The translations under genes were made by a program, and so were the position numbers. Source: Robiginitalea biformata HTCC2501 (GTDB lineage Bacteria; Bacteroidota; Bacteroidia; Flavobacteriales; Flavobacteriaceae). Taken from it: DNA of 64,000 nucleotides. Positions 52,617 to 61,384 of this stretch are shown here, piece by piece. The DNA lies in NCBI RefSeq assembly GCF_000024125.1, contig NC_013222.1, forward strand, positions 2,644,501-2,708,500. The letters run 5' to 3'. The notes below the pieces were generated by a model. It did no database searches. It had not been told where the DNA came from and saw nothing but the letters and a program-made list of their open reading frames with translations. The number at the start of each line of letters is the position of its first letter. The first letter of the stretch is position 1.

Positions 52617-52773
52617 AACTTTTTCTTTTAGCAATTTTTACCCCATAAATTATGCCGAGGCTTTCTTAAAGTTACGAAATAATTGTCAAGTCAGGCATGT
52701 TACCTACCATACCACCCATCCGGGTTGAAACCTGGTTGTCAACGTGTTTCCTGATCCCGGATTGCCCTATCGG

Positions 52774-54126
52774 TCAATTCCCAAGCTCAGGCCGGTGCGC
52801 GCCAATCAGGTGCAGTCGGGTCTGCCTGCCGTCCGGGTACACGAAGCCGTCACTGCCGTAAAAGCCGGGTTCCTCAAGCATGACCCGGATATCCCGGCCC
52901 CATTCCGGCAGGGTGACCGTGGTATTCAATTCGATGGCGTAGGCCGTGTTTTTATGCAACACGTGTTTGGTTCCGTCCGCCCCGCTGACACCCTCCTGGG
53001 CATCCCACATGCCGATAGTGGTCCCTGCCGAATGACCATAGGTGCCCAGCGGATGTGTATAGATGGCGGGCCGAAGCCCTTCGTCACGGCCCGCTTTCAG
53101 GGACCGTGCAAGAATCTCATTCCCGGTGCGGCCCGCCTGCATATTCCCGGTGAGGATATCCTGTACCCGGTTCCCGTCGGCCAGGGCCTTTTCCAGGAAT
53201 TCCGGCGCCTGGGTTTCGCCCGGTCGCAAGACATAGGCCAGCTGCTGGCAATCCGTGTTGAGACGCAGGTAGTTGATTCCAAAGTCGCAATGCAACAGGT
53301 CGCCCGGCTGGATAACCTGTTGTTCCGGACGGTCCGAAAAGGAATACAGGTGGCCGCGCAACTCGCTGGCCGACCTCTGGATATCGACGGTAGGGTGGAA
53401 CCAGGTATCCAGGCCCAGGTCCGTTACGCGCTGGCGCATCCACCACTCCACCTCGGAGGTGGTAGTCCGGCCCGGGGTGATCACCGCATCGGAAAAAGCT
53501 TCCGCGATAATATTATGCGTAATCCGCACCAGGTGGGCATAGATGGGCATTTCTTCCGGGATGCGCGTTTCGATCCATCCCACGGCCAGGTCCTCAGCTG
53601 ATACCACCCGGTCCCGGTATTTCCGGGGAAGATACTCCATGAATGCATCGTAATCCGTCTTATCCAGGCCATCCGCTATATTGTGGTCCTCTGAAAAATT
53701 CAGGCCGATGGTCTCCGGGTCGCGCTCCCGGATCAATTCCATCAGCCGCAGCCACTGGTCCGGTTGTTGTTCCTTGTCCCAGGCAGACTGGATGCTCTTT
53801 CCGATATTGTAGCGTGCAACTGCCAGACGATCCATATCGCCCGATTCGGGGTCCCGGTAGAACAACAGGATGGTCCGCCTCCGGGCACTGAGCCAGGTAG
53901 CGGGCAGGAACGTCTTTAAAACCGGGTCCTCGTTGTATTCCCGTGAAATCAGCACCCACATGTCGATGCCGCTCTGCTCCATGAGTTCGGGCAGGAGGGA
54001 ATCCAGCCGGCGTTCCAGGAGTTCGTCTACCACCGCTGCCCGTTCGGATTCGGGCAGGACGGCCTGGGTACGGGCCCCGGTTATCGAGGCGATGAGCAGA
54101 ACAAAGGTCAGTAAGGAGTTCTTCAT
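52774..54126 (-). CDS. Secreted M24-family (Xaa-Pro type) metallopeptidase
   Basis: 450 residues with a signal peptide (MKNSLLTFVLLIASITGARTQA), so periplasmic or outer membrane. The pita-bread metal ligands appear in order: LLHCDFGINY (Asp), LNTDCQQL (Asp), THPLGTYGHSAGTTIG (His), AIELNTTV (Glu) and MLEEPGF (Glu). It should cut a peptide bond next to proline, or act as a creatinase-like hydrolase. It follows menE by 25 bases on the same strand, so it is in the menaquinone operon without an obvious functional tie. Confidence 0.88.
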   Translation of the reverse strand: MKNSLLTFVLLIASITGARTQAVLPESERAAVVDELLERRLDSLLPELMEQSGIDMWVLISREYNEDPVLKTFLPATWLSARRRTILLFYRDPESGDMDRLAVARYNIGKSIQSAWDKEQQPDQWLRLMELIRERDPETIGLNFSEDHNIADGLDKTDYDAFMEYLPRKYRDRVVSAEDLAVGWIETRIPEEMPIYAHLVRITHNIIAEAFSDAVITPGRTTTSEVEWWMRQRVTDLGLDTWFHPTVDIQRSASELRGHLYSFSDRPEQQVIQPGDLLHCDFGINYLRLNTDCQQLAYVLRPGETQAPEFLEKALADGNRVQDILTGNMQAGRTGNEILARSLKAGRDEGLRPAIYTHPLGTYGHSAGTTIGMWDAQEGVSGADGTKHVLHKNTAYAIELNTTVTLPEWGRDIRVMLEEPGFYGSDGFVYPDGRQTRLHLIGAHRPELGN

Positions 54127-54151
54127 AGTGTTCGTTGGGTTATCAGGGTAT

Positions 54152-55240
54152 TCAGGATTCAGATTTCAGGTTTTCACTGGCCGATCGGTCGATTTTGCCC
54201 GTCCCCGTCTGGGCAAATTTTTCAACAGTGTATATTTCCCTTGGGATTTCGTATTCGGTGAATTTCCCGGAAGCCTTGATACGGTCCAGGAGTTCTCCGG
54301 TATCGTGCTGGCCTTCCACATACAGGACAAGCCGCTCCCCGAGACGTTCATCCGGTTCGCCGGCAACAAAATACCGGCAGCTGAGAACGGCAGACAATCG
54401 GTTCTCGAGTTGTTCGGCAATGAGTTTCACCCCGCCGGAATTGATCACGTGGTCCCAGCGGCCCAGCCAGCACAGGCTGTCATCCCCCTCAAGGGATACG
54501 AGGTCGTTGGTGACTACCGGTTTTTCAAACCGATCTTCGGAAGCAATTACCAGACACCCCCGGTCGTCCAGACTAAAGGAGATGCCCTCCAGGGCCCTGT
54601 AGGGGGGTAATTCCTCTTCGGGATTCGTTCCCGGCGGTATGGGTTTCAGTTTGCGCAAGGCCACATGACTCCCCGTTTCGGTCATGCCATAGGTTTCCCA
54701 GATTTCCGTGCCTTGCCGCGGCAGTATTTCGAGCAGGGAGGCAGGGACGGGGGCCCCGCCCACAATCAGCTTGTCAATCCGGTCCAGTTTACTCAGTGAA
54801 GCCCGCAGTTGCAGGGGCACCATGGCCGTAAAATCGAAACGGCCCGAGACGTCGGCAAGCGGGTCCGAAGAAGGTGCCACGGGCACGATGTCCCAGCCAA
54901 GGACCAGGGCGCGGATCAGCATCATTTTCCCGGCAATCGTAGAAAAGGGGAGGCAACACAGGGCCCGGGTGCCCGCCGGCAAGCCCAGGAATTCTCCCGT
55001 TTGCCCCGCTCCCGCTACCAGGGCGGATTTCGCCAGGCGGATCGGTTTGGGGGGACCCGTGGATCCCGAGGTATGCTGTACGATGTACGGGGCATCTGAG
55101 ACCCAATCCATCAAAAAGTCCCCCAGGTCTTTTTCAAAGGGTTCCCCCTCCTTGACCAGGCTGTACGCTACTTCCTTCAGGTCTGAATATTCAAATGACT
55201 GACCTTCGAGTTGAAAACGCGGGTGGTAAGCTTCCTTCAT
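54152..55240 (-). CDS. menE: o-Succinylbenzoate-CoA ligase (short form)
   Basis: 362 residues, an adenylate-forming enzyme activating o-succinylbenzoate for menaquinone synthesis. Core motifs HTSGSTGPPKPI (phosphate-binding), ETYGMTETGSH and the catalytic lysine motif TGTGKIDRS are in place. Typical MenE is 450-480 residues; here the N-terminal subdomain is about 100 shorter, as is usual for flavobacterial forms. Its ATG overlaps the CPBP gene stop (ATGA). menC lies one gene upstream, menA is 6 kb away, which supports the assignment over other acyl-CoA ligases. Confidence 0.88.
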   Translation of the reverse strand: MKEAYHPRFQLEGQSFEYSDLKEVAYSLVKEGEPFEKDLGDFLMDWVSDAPYIVQHTSGSTGPPKPIRLAKSALVAGAGQTGEFLGLPAGTRALCCLPFSTIAGKMMLIRALVLGWDIVPVAPSSDPLADVSGRFDFTAMVPLQLRASLSKLDRIDKLIVGGAPVPASLLEILPRQGTEIWETYGMTETGSHVALRKLKPIPPGTNPEEELPPYRALEGISFSLDDRGCLVIASEDRFEKPVVTNDLVSLEGDDSLCWLGRWDHVINSGGVKLIAEQLENRLSAVLSCRYFVAGEPDERLGERLVLYVEGQHDTGELLDRIKASGKFTEYEIPREIYTVEKFAQTGTGKIDRSASENLKSES

Positions 55241-56169
55241 CTGTCGTTTTTTTCAAATTCGGCGCGGGCTTCCGCTTCGCTGAGGACCGGTCCGGTCAGG
55301 CGGCTGCGCCAGTTCTTCCATCCATATTTACGGGCAAATATCCAAAGTAACAAGGGAAATACCACGAAAACGGGCACATAGGCCTCCCAGCCCAGGGAAG
55401 GGTCGGAAATATCCAGGTAGAGGGAGTCTGTCTGGAAGGCCGTCCAGTCTGCCGTTACCAGGAGTGCTGTTATCAGATTATTGGCCGCATGGAATCCGAG
55501 CGCCAGTTCAAGGCCTTCATCCATCAGGGTGATGATCCCCAGGAAAAACCCTGTCCCGATATAGTACACCAGGGCACCATAGCCTAACTTCTCTACTTCG
55601 GGGTTTGCGATATGCAGCAACCCAAACAACAGGCTGGTCACCACCAGGGGAACCCAGCGATTCCGGGCGATAATCCCAAGCCCCTGTAACATGTGGCCGC
55701 GAAACAGGTATTCCTCAAAGCTCGTCTGAAGCGGAATCAGCAGAATGGCGATCACCGCGAGCTTCCAAAAGGCCTCCCATCTGAAATTCCACTGGTAGTC
55801 GTCGGGGGAAAGGGCCACGTCCAGCAACGTTACCCCGACGGTTATCCCGCCCCAGATCAGGAAGGCAAAAAGCACCCGTTTCCAGTCGATCCGCTTGCGG
55901 GACGTGGTCAGGGAACGGATGGATTGGGGGTGGACCCATTTCGTCCAGGCGAGAACGAGCAGCAGACCAAAGGCCAGGAAGGCCAGGTTCATGGCAAAAA
56001 ACGTGTTCTTCCCAATGGCATCGATCATTTGCTGATAGGCCTCCTCGACGCTGATGGTGGAGTTGATGACGGTGAGGTAATTGACCACCATCAGGCCGAC
56101 AAAACCGGCCGGGATAAAAAAATATTTCCAGCGGCCCAAATTGCCGCGGTAACCCTGTTCTATGTACAT
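55237..56169 (-). CDS. CPBP-family intramembrane metalloprotease
   Basis: 310 residues with about 7-8 membrane helices. Start at 56169 (MYIEQGYRGNLGRW) follows overlap logic with menC (10 bases). Active-site motifs: FEEYLFRG (EExxxR), LFGLLHIANPE (FxxxH) and LGFHAANN (HxxxN), all intact. The type is CaaX-protease/bacteriocin-processing (Abi); in Bacteroidota its substrates are unknown. It is lodged between menC and menE, overlapping both, so it is made together with the menaquinone enzymes. Confidence 0.87.
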   Translation of the reverse strand: MYIEQGYRGNLGRWKYFFIPAGFVGLMVVNYLTVINSTISVEEAYQQMIDAIGKNTFFAMNLAFLAFGLLLVLAWTKWVHPQSIRSLTTSRKRIDWKRVLFAFLIWGGITVGVTLLDVALSPDDYQWNFRWEAFWKLAVIAILLIPLQTSFEEYLFRGHMLQGLGIIARNRWVPLVVTSLLFGLLHIANPEVEKLGYGALVYYIGTGFFLGIITLMDEGLELALGFHAANNLITALLVTADWTAFQTDSLYLDISDPSLGWEAYVPVFVVFPLLLWIFARKYGWKNWRSRLTGPVLSEAEARAEFEKNDR

Positions 56170-57209
56170 ATGGATTTTAATAAAGGAATATTCCAGTCCT
56201 TCCCGGCCCGATACCAAAGCTGGCCTTCGGCCGTTTCCAACGGACTGTCGAAATTATTTGAAAACAAGGAGCCCGTACCCAGCCCCTGAGGCATTTCCGT
56301 TTTTTGGGTGGCGGTCCACTGGGCAATGGCATTCAGCCCGATATTGCTCTCCAGGGCACTGGTCGCCCACCAGCCGATACCGCGTTCCCCGGCCAGGCCA
56401 ATCCACTCCTCGCAAGCGGCATACCCTCCCAACAGGCTCGGCTTCAGAATGATATATGCCGGGCGTATTGCGTCCAGGAGCCGGCTGCGCTCGGCCGTGC
56501 TGAAATGGCCGATCAACTCCTCGTCCAGGGCCACGGGCAAAGGGCTCTCCCGGCATATCCGCGCCATGTGATCCCACTGATCCTGCCGTATGGGTTGTTC
56601 GATGGAATGCAACTCCAGTGCTGCGAGTTGTCCCAGTTTGTCCAGGGCTTCCCCGGGGGCAAAGGCGCCGTTCGCATCTACGCGGATCTCCAGCTCGTCC
56701 GGTTGAAACTTCTGGCGAATCCTGCTGAGGAGATTTAGTTCCGTAGTGAAATCCAGGGCGCCTATTTTGAGTTTCAGACACCGGTATCCGGAGGCGATTT
56801 TTTCCCGGATCTGGGCCTCCATGAATTCCGGGTCCCCCATCCAGATCAGTCCGTTGATCGGGATCGGTTCCCCTTTGAGGAAAGGCGAGTCAAACAGGTG
56901 TAAGGGGAAGGGTGCCCTGAGCGATCGAAAGGCCTGCTCCAGCCCGAATGCCAGGCTCGGCCATTCCGCGAGGTCTTCCCGAAGGCTTTCCAGGCCCCGG
57001 TGGACGTTTTGGCAGGCCCAGTCCAGGCGGTTTTCAAAGCCGGGCCGGTCGTCGGCGCTCAGGCCTCTGAATAGCCCGCATTCGCCAATCCCCCAGGCTT
57101 CCCCATCCTGGAGCAGGATAAACCAGGTTTCCTTTTTGGTAAGCACCCCGCGGGAGGTGCCTCCCGGCCGGATGAAGTCCAGCGTGTATTTCGTATGGGA
57201 TGCCTTCAT
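56160..57209 (-). CDS. menC: o-Succinylbenzoate synthase
   Basis: 349 residues, enolase superfamily. It dehydrates SHCHC to o-succinylbenzoate in menaquinone synthesis. Active-site order fits: KxK in CLKLKIG, Asp in RVDANGAF, Glu in HSIEQPI, Asp in VALDEEL, Lys in IILKPSLLGG. N-terminal capping domain begins KASHTKYTLDFIRPGGTSRGVLTKKETW. menE is one gene downstream. Overlaps the CPBP gene by 10 bases. No clear TAnnTTTG upstream within its 80-base spacer. Confidence 0.9.
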   Translation of the reverse strand: MKASHTKYTLDFIRPGGTSRGVLTKKETWFILLQDGEAWGIGECGLFRGLSADDRPGFENRLDWACQNVHRGLESLREDLAEWPSLAFGLEQAFRSLRAPFPLHLFDSPFLKGEPIPINGLIWMGDPEFMEAQIREKIASGYRCLKLKIGALDFTTELNLLSRIRQKFQPDELEIRVDANGAFAPGEALDKLGQLAALELHSIEQPIRQDQWDHMARICRESPLPVALDEELIGHFSTAERSRLLDAIRPAYIILKPSLLGGYAACEEWIGLAGERGIGWWATSALESNIGLNAIAQWTATQKTEMPQGLGTGSLFSNNFDSPLETAEGQLWYRAGKDWNIPLLKSICT

Positions 57210-57291
57210 GGATCGGGGCTAATTTACGTATATTTTGGGGCTTTGGGCATCCGTCTATCCGGGTTTTGACAGGCTGTATACGGACAGCTCC

Positions 57292-57969
57292 CTATACGTC
57301 TATGGAAGAACCGATTTCCGGGAGCAGCAGGGTTTTTCCTGCAGCCTTGAAATCGGCAACGGCCTGATCCTTGTCGATCACGATATACCCGAAGGTATCG
57401 TAGTGTACCCCCAGTACCCGGTCGCAGCGGATAAAATCACAAGCCCGGATCGCATCGGCAACCCCCATGGTAAAGTTGTCCCCGATGGGCAGAATGGCCA
57501 GGTCCGGCTCCCCGTATTCCGGGATGAGCTTCATGTCCATGTGCAGGGCGGTATCCCCGGCGATATAAATCTGCTTGCCGGAGCTGCGGAGCAGAAAGCC
57601 CCCGGGCTGCCCCCCGTAACTGCCATCGGGGAAGGAAGAAGTGTGGACGGCATTGACGTATTTCAGCCAGCCAAAGCCAAAATCCCTTTCGCCCCCGTGG
57701 TTCATAGGGTGTCCTTCCAGCCCTTTCTTTTCAAAATGGGAGACAATTTCGTAATTGCTGATTATCGTTACCCCTTTGCCGGCCAGCCTTTCCACATCGA
57801 GGATGTGGTCCTGGTGGGCATGGGTGAGCAGGATGTAATCCGGTTTGAGGCTGCTCAGGTCTATCCGGTCCTTAGCCAGGTCGTTACCGCTGATAAACGG
57901 GTCTACGACCAGGGTATGTTTTTCTGTTTGGATTTTCAGGGCAGCATGCCCGAGGAAAGTGATTTTCAT
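57292..57969 (-). CDS. UPF0173 metal-dependent hydrolase
   Basis: 225 residues, start at 57969 (MKITFLGHAALKIQ) chosen from the family start. Metal-binding HAHQDHILD (HxHxDH-like) and IYIAGDTALHMDM, with LGVHYDTFG at the end. A cytosolic MBL-fold enzyme, substrate unknown; UPF0173 is widespread. It follows the histidine kinase by 25 bases and precedes menC by 82, so it bridges the two-component and menaquinone genes. Confidence 0.88.
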   Translation of the reverse strand: MKITFLGHAALKIQTEKHTLVVDPFISGNDLAKDRIDLSSLKPDYILLTHAHQDHILDVERLAGKGVTIISNYEIVSHFEKKGLEGHPMNHGGERDFGFGWLKYVNAVHTSSFPDGSYGGQPGGFLLRSSGKQIYIAGDTALHMDMKLIPEYGEPDLAILPIGDNFTMGVADAIRACDFIRCDRVLGVHYDTFGYIVIDKDQAVADFKAAGKTLLLPEIGSSIDV

Positions 57970-57994
57970 GGGAGTGCGTTTTCTCCCAAACTTA

Positions 57995-59953
57995 TTAAAA
58001 ATTGAACCAAAAACGTACGCCTTCGCCCGTTTTGTCAATGTTGAGTGTCGACTGCAATTGATTCACCAGACGCTGGATAAGACGAATCCCCATGGAGTTG
58101 TTGGCCCGTTCCTCGGAATCCTCCGAAAGGCCCACGCCGTTGTCTGTGTATTCAAAGAAACCGCCGTCGCCCGTCTTGCGGATATGGATATAGATTTTCC
58201 CGTCCATGTCGTCGTCCGGGAAGGCGTATTTGAATGAGTTCGAAACCAGTTCGTTCAGGATGAGTCCAAAGGGGATGGCCCGATCGATGTCCAGCTCCAC
58301 CCCTTCCGCATCGATGGAGATATTGATATTGTGACCGCCCTTTTTAAAGACCGATTGCACGCTGTTGATCAGGCTCTCGATATACCCCTGCATCTCGATG
58401 ACGGAAAGGTCGTCGTTCTGATAGAGCTTCTGGTGGATCAGGGCCATGGCCTTGACCCGGGTCTTGCCTTCTTCCAGGGCTTCGATGGCCGCCCGGCTCC
58501 GGGTGTTCTTTGTCTGCAGGCTCAACAGGCTGGAGACCATTTGCAGGTTGTTCTTCACCCGGTGGTGGATTTCCTTGAGCAGGGAATCCTTCTCCACCAG
58601 GGAGTTTTCGATAATGTGCTTCTGCTCCGCAATCAGCCGTTGGTTCTTAATACTTTTCAGGTAGGCGTATACCAACCCCGCAAACCCGAGCAATGTAAAT
58701 ACCAGCGAAATAAAAACCAGGTTAATCCGCATATCCTGGGCCTGCAATTCGGCCCGGCCTTTTTCGAGTTCCTGCCGTTGCTCGTTGACCATGATCTTGG
58801 AATTCTCGAGCTCCTCGTTGGCGACGATGGCCAGCAGCTGCTGCTTTCTTCTGGAGGATTCCGCCCGATCGATGGAGTCCTGCAGGCGGGCGTTCCGGCG
58901 GAGGTAGCGCACCTCGCTGCCATAATCTTCAATCCGGTCGTAGTAATAGGCCAGCAGGCGGTTGCGCTGCAGGACGAGCTCCACAGGTATCCCGGATAAA
59001 TCCATTTCCAGGTATTCCCTGGCTTTTTCGAGGTTGCCGAGTTCCATATGGGCTTCTGCAAGGGCCAGTGTATTCTCGGCGATCTCCGGCCTGTACATCT
59101 CCCGATGCTGGTCTTCCAGGACCGCAATGCTGTTTTCCAGGTGCGGCAATGCCTCCCGGTATTGGGTAAGCTGAACGTTCGATTTCCCGATATTTCCTTC
59201 GATGATCGCCTTGAGCAACTCCGCCTGGGCCACCTCCTTGTCGGTCTTGACATTCTGGATGTCATTCATATAGACCACGATATACCCCTGCGCCTTCTTA
59301 AAATAGGATAGAGCGGCTGCGGCCGTGTTGTCCTTGAGCAAAAAGCCCCCAACCGTGTTGTCGTATTCGGCGAGTTGATAGAGGTTCGTGTTGTCGATAT
59401 TCTTCTTCATCTCAAAGATGTAATCCTTGAGGGCCTTTCGGTGCATGCCGAGGCTGGAATAGATGTCGTAAAAGGCGATATTCTGGGTGAAGCCCCGCTC
59501 CCGCTTTTCCTTCCGGATCTCGATCTGTTTGTCGTAGAGCTGCAGCTGCCCGTAGTTCTTATCGATCAGCTCCAGCAGGGTGCGCATGGATTCCCGGTCC
59601 GAATCCGGGATATCGAGGTAGATGTCATTGGCCAGGGCAACGCTCTTGTTGTAGTCCCCCAGGTCAAAGTACAAATGGGCCTGAAGCAATTGGTAAGCGC
59701 GTATGGCGGTAGAGTCGCCCTGTCTGGTGGCCGTGTGCAGGTCGGCGGTCACGGTATCGAGCCAGTCATAAGCCGACTGTTCCTCGTAGCGGTTTGGGGT
59801 ATCGAAGAAAAATTCAAACTTGTCCTCCGGGCGGATGAGTTCCTTGAAAGTCTGCAAGGCGCCGGATTCGGGCATGGAAAGGTCCTGCCCCCTGATCTCC
59901 CCCTGGGAAACCAGCAATGCCACCAACAAAATCCTTGCGATCCTTGCAATCAT
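57995..59953 (-). CDS. Periplasmic-TPR sensor histidine kinase (HisKA_2)
   Basis: 652 residues. Start at 59953 (MIARIARILLVALLVSQG) gives a signal peptide; the longer upstream frame is not supported. Domains: a helical TPR array (about 40-390) outside the membrane, a coiled coil (about 390-420), one membrane helix (INLVFISLVFTLLGFAGLVYAYL, about 425), HisKA_2 with phospho-acceptor histidine near 463 (LKEIHHRVKNNLQMV) and HATPase with N-box GLILNELVSNSFKYAF and G1 box YTDNGVGL. The LytTR response regulator lies 635 bases upstream on the same strand and is the likely partner. No receiver domain. A 635-base spacer separates them. Confidence 0.92.
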   Translation of the reverse strand: MIARIARILLVALLVSQGEIRGQDLSMPESGALQTFKELIRPEDKFEFFFDTPNRYEEQSAYDWLDTVTADLHTATRQGDSTAIRAYQLLQAHLYFDLGDYNKSVALANDIYLDIPDSDRESMRTLLELIDKNYGQLQLYDKQIEIRKEKRERGFTQNIAFYDIYSSLGMHRKALKDYIFEMKKNIDNTNLYQLAEYDNTVGGFLLKDNTAAAALSYFKKAQGYIVVYMNDIQNVKTDKEVAQAELLKAIIEGNIGKSNVQLTQYREALPHLENSIAVLEDQHREMYRPEIAENTLALAEAHMELGNLEKAREYLEMDLSGIPVELVLQRNRLLAYYYDRIEDYGSEVRYLRRNARLQDSIDRAESSRRKQQLLAIVANEELENSKIMVNEQRQELEKGRAELQAQDMRINLVFISLVFTLLGFAGLVYAYLKSIKNQRLIAEQKHIIENSLVEKDSLLKEIHHRVKNNLQMVSSLLSLQTKNTRSRAAIEALEEGKTRVKAMALIHQKLYQNDDLSVIEMQGYIESLINSVQSVFKKGGHNINISIDAEGVELDIDRAIPFGLILNELVSNSFKYAFPDDDMDGKIYIHIRKTGDGGFFEYTDNGVGLSEDSEERANNSMGIRLIQRLVNQLQSTLNIDKTGEGVRFWFNF

Positions 59954-60010
59954 AATTTGCGCCCTAACCCGGGCTGGCCCGGGAGTGCCCTCCACTTGGA
60001 AAAGGCGTTC

Positions 60011-60018
60011 CAAACATA
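60011..60018 (-). promoter_or_regulatory. Candidate -7 element (TATGTTTG) for the histidine kinase
   Basis: Minus-strand TATGTTTG about 58 bases before the kinase start. No TTG at standard spacing, so moderate support. Confidence 0.4.
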
Positions 60019-60160
60019 GTTTTTTTTGTCCGTATGCCACAGGAATTGTTGTATATCCCCGGCAGGTTGTGGTTAGCGAGGCACAAGAGGTAGCCACCTT
60101 ACCTGCAGAACCCCAACCGGCAGGTCCTCAACCGTCTCAAGGCCCCAACCGATGGAACGG

Positions 60161-60187
60161 AAAAAGGCCATGTACGAATACACGGCC
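60161..60187 (-). terminator. UUCG-tetraloop terminator/attenuator upstream of the histidine kinase
   Basis: Minus-strand hairpin GGCCGTGTA-TTCG-TACATGGCC (9 base pairs, one G-U, extra-stable UUCG loop) followed directly by five T. It lies about 40 bases after a TACATTTG element and just after a 10-codon reading frame, so a transcript of about 65 bases would end here. Could be an attenuator or a small RNA terminator. Confidence 0.6.
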
Positions 60188-60234
60188 TAATTATCCAAAC
60201 AGTAAGATGTGGGGCTCATTACGGTCAGACACCC

Positions 60235-60242
60235 CAAATGTA
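60235..60242 (-). promoter_or_regulatory. Candidate -7 element (TACATTTG) for a short transcript
   Basis: Minus-strand TACATTTG in the kinase leader. A TTG lies 24 bases upstream, one outside the usual range. It would start transcription near 60228, ahead of the UUCG hairpin. Confidence 0.35.
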
Positions 60243-60395
60243 CATTCCTGCCCGATAGATTGCCGGCAAATGTTGTGAACCTCCAAAAATTTGTGGTGAA
60301 GCACGTAAAAATTGTTGCAAAATGCATTTTATCGAGGATTTGCATCCGGTTGTCGATAAGTGCGGCTTTTCGATAGGTGCAGAATGGGTAGAAAC

Positions 60396-60432
60396 TAAAA
60401 AGAGCCCCGCCGGATTAGACGGGACTCTTTTA
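60396..60432 (-). terminator. Intrinsic terminator of the response-regulator transcript
   Basis: Minus-strand stem AAAAGAG-T-CCCG paired with CGGG-G-CTCTTTTT (one internal mismatch), followed by T-rich sequence. About 160 bases after the response-regulator stop. Confidence 0.65.
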
Positions 60433-60588
60433 CGAGAACACTATATGAAAATGAAAAAATTAATCCATAATTACAACGCTAAAATACGGGTATAGCTTGC
60501 CTGGGGCCAAGGAATTGTTGCCAAACGCCTTAAAACTGTTGTGAAAGTGAATTTAACCGGTATCTGCGGCTGGGCGGGATGGCCCGGA

Positions 60589-61347
60589 TCAGGAATTCAT
60601 GGCCGAAATGATGAACTCCTTGAAGTCCTTGGAGATCGGGATCGCCTTGTTGTTGATCATGATGTCCCGGGAATTGATGGCGTCGATATGGTCTACGTTG
60701 ACGATATACGATTTGTGGGCCCGGTAGAATTTATTTCTCGGCAATTTCTCCAGGTAGTCCTTCAGGGGGGAGCGCACCAGGAATTTTTTGTCCCGGGTGT
60801 TGACCTCCAAATAGACGTTGTCCGCTTTGATAAAAAGGATATCCTCGAATTGGATCCGGTAGTAGAGGTGCTGCTTCTTGACAAAAATGGAATCCTTCAG
60901 GACGGAGTTAGACGTCACCTCGTCGGCTGCAGCCTCCGCGGCATCGCCTTCCGGTCGGTTCTTGGAGCCGTACACAAAATTGGAAAGCGCAATCTCGATG
61001 GACGTATACAGGTCCTGTTGCTCAAAAGGCTTGACCAGGTACCCGTTCGGCTGGACGGTCTTGGCGTTTTCCACAGTTGCCCGGTCCGAGTTGGACGTGA
61101 CAAAGATGAAGGGGATATCGTAGTTTTCACGGATGTGTTTTCCCAGGTCGATCCCGGTTTTATCCGAGGCGAGAATAATATCGATCAGCACCAGGTCTAC
61201 CTGCTTGGTACGCAACACTTCCTCCGCCTGTTCGTAGACAATGACATTGTCTACAATCTCATATCCGATCTCCTCCAGCATGGACTGCATGTCATCGGCG
61301 ATGATCACGTTGTCCTCCACGATGAGGATTTTTATGGGTTGTTCCAA
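60589..61347 (-). CDS. LytTR-family response regulator
   Basis: 252 residues. Receiver domain (about 1-125) with acidic pocket E11/D12, phospho-acceptor D56 (LVLIDIILA) and the T/K pair (FVTSNSD, LVKPFEQ). A linker of about 25 residues, then a LytTR DNA-binding domain (about 150-250, LYYRIQFEDILFIKADNVYLEVNTRDKKFLVR, FYRAHKSYIVNVDHID). Target repeats are not seen here. Likely phosphorylated by the TPR kinase 635 bases downstream. The gene begins 34 bases after menA's stop on the same strand. Confidence 0.95.
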   Translation of the reverse strand: MEQPIKILIVEDNVIIADDMQSMLEEIGYEIVDNVIVYEQAEEVLRTKQVDLVLIDIILASDKTGIDLGKHIRENYDIPFIFVTSNSDRATVENAKTVQPNGYLVKPFEQQDLYTSIEIALSNFVYGSKNRPEGDAAEAAADEVTSNSVLKDSIFVKKQHLYYRIQFEDILFIKADNVYLEVNTRDKKFLVRSPLKDYLEKLPRNKFYRAHKSYIVNVDHIDAINSRDIMINNKAIPISKDFKEFIISAMNS

Positions 61348-61376
61348 AGCAGCTTGGTTTAAGATGGTTATGGAAT

Positions 61377-61384
61377 CAAATTTA
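61377..61384 (-). promoter_or_regulatory. Candidate -7 element (TAAATTTG) for the response regulator
   Basis: Minus-strand TAAATTTG overlapping the last bases of menA, 30 bases upstream of the regulator start. The regulator may therefore have its own promoter besides read-through from menA. No -33 TTG. Confidence 0.4.

Larger units (their letters stand above)
59954..60588 (-). other. 635-base intergenic leader between response regulator and histidine kinase
   Basis: No gene of ordinary size. On the minus strand it holds, in transcription order: a terminator ending the response-regulator message (60396-60432), a TACATTTG element (60235-60242), a short reading frame of 10 codons (about 60189-60221, MSPTSYCLDN) ending at the foot of a UUCG hairpin, a terminator (60161-60187) and a TATGTTTG element (60011-60018) before the kinase. 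Nothing recognisable was seen on the plus strand. Confidence 0.5.

Noticed and set aside
60453..60495. Tiny plus-strand frame with MKMKKLIHNYNA-like sequence near the response-regulator terminator
   Set aside because: Only about 16 codons and no promoter, terminator or second copy to support it.
59954..60588. Possible tRNA or structural RNA in the kinase leader
   Set aside because: No cloverleaf or conserved tRNA boxes were found by eye; only hairpins and short frames.
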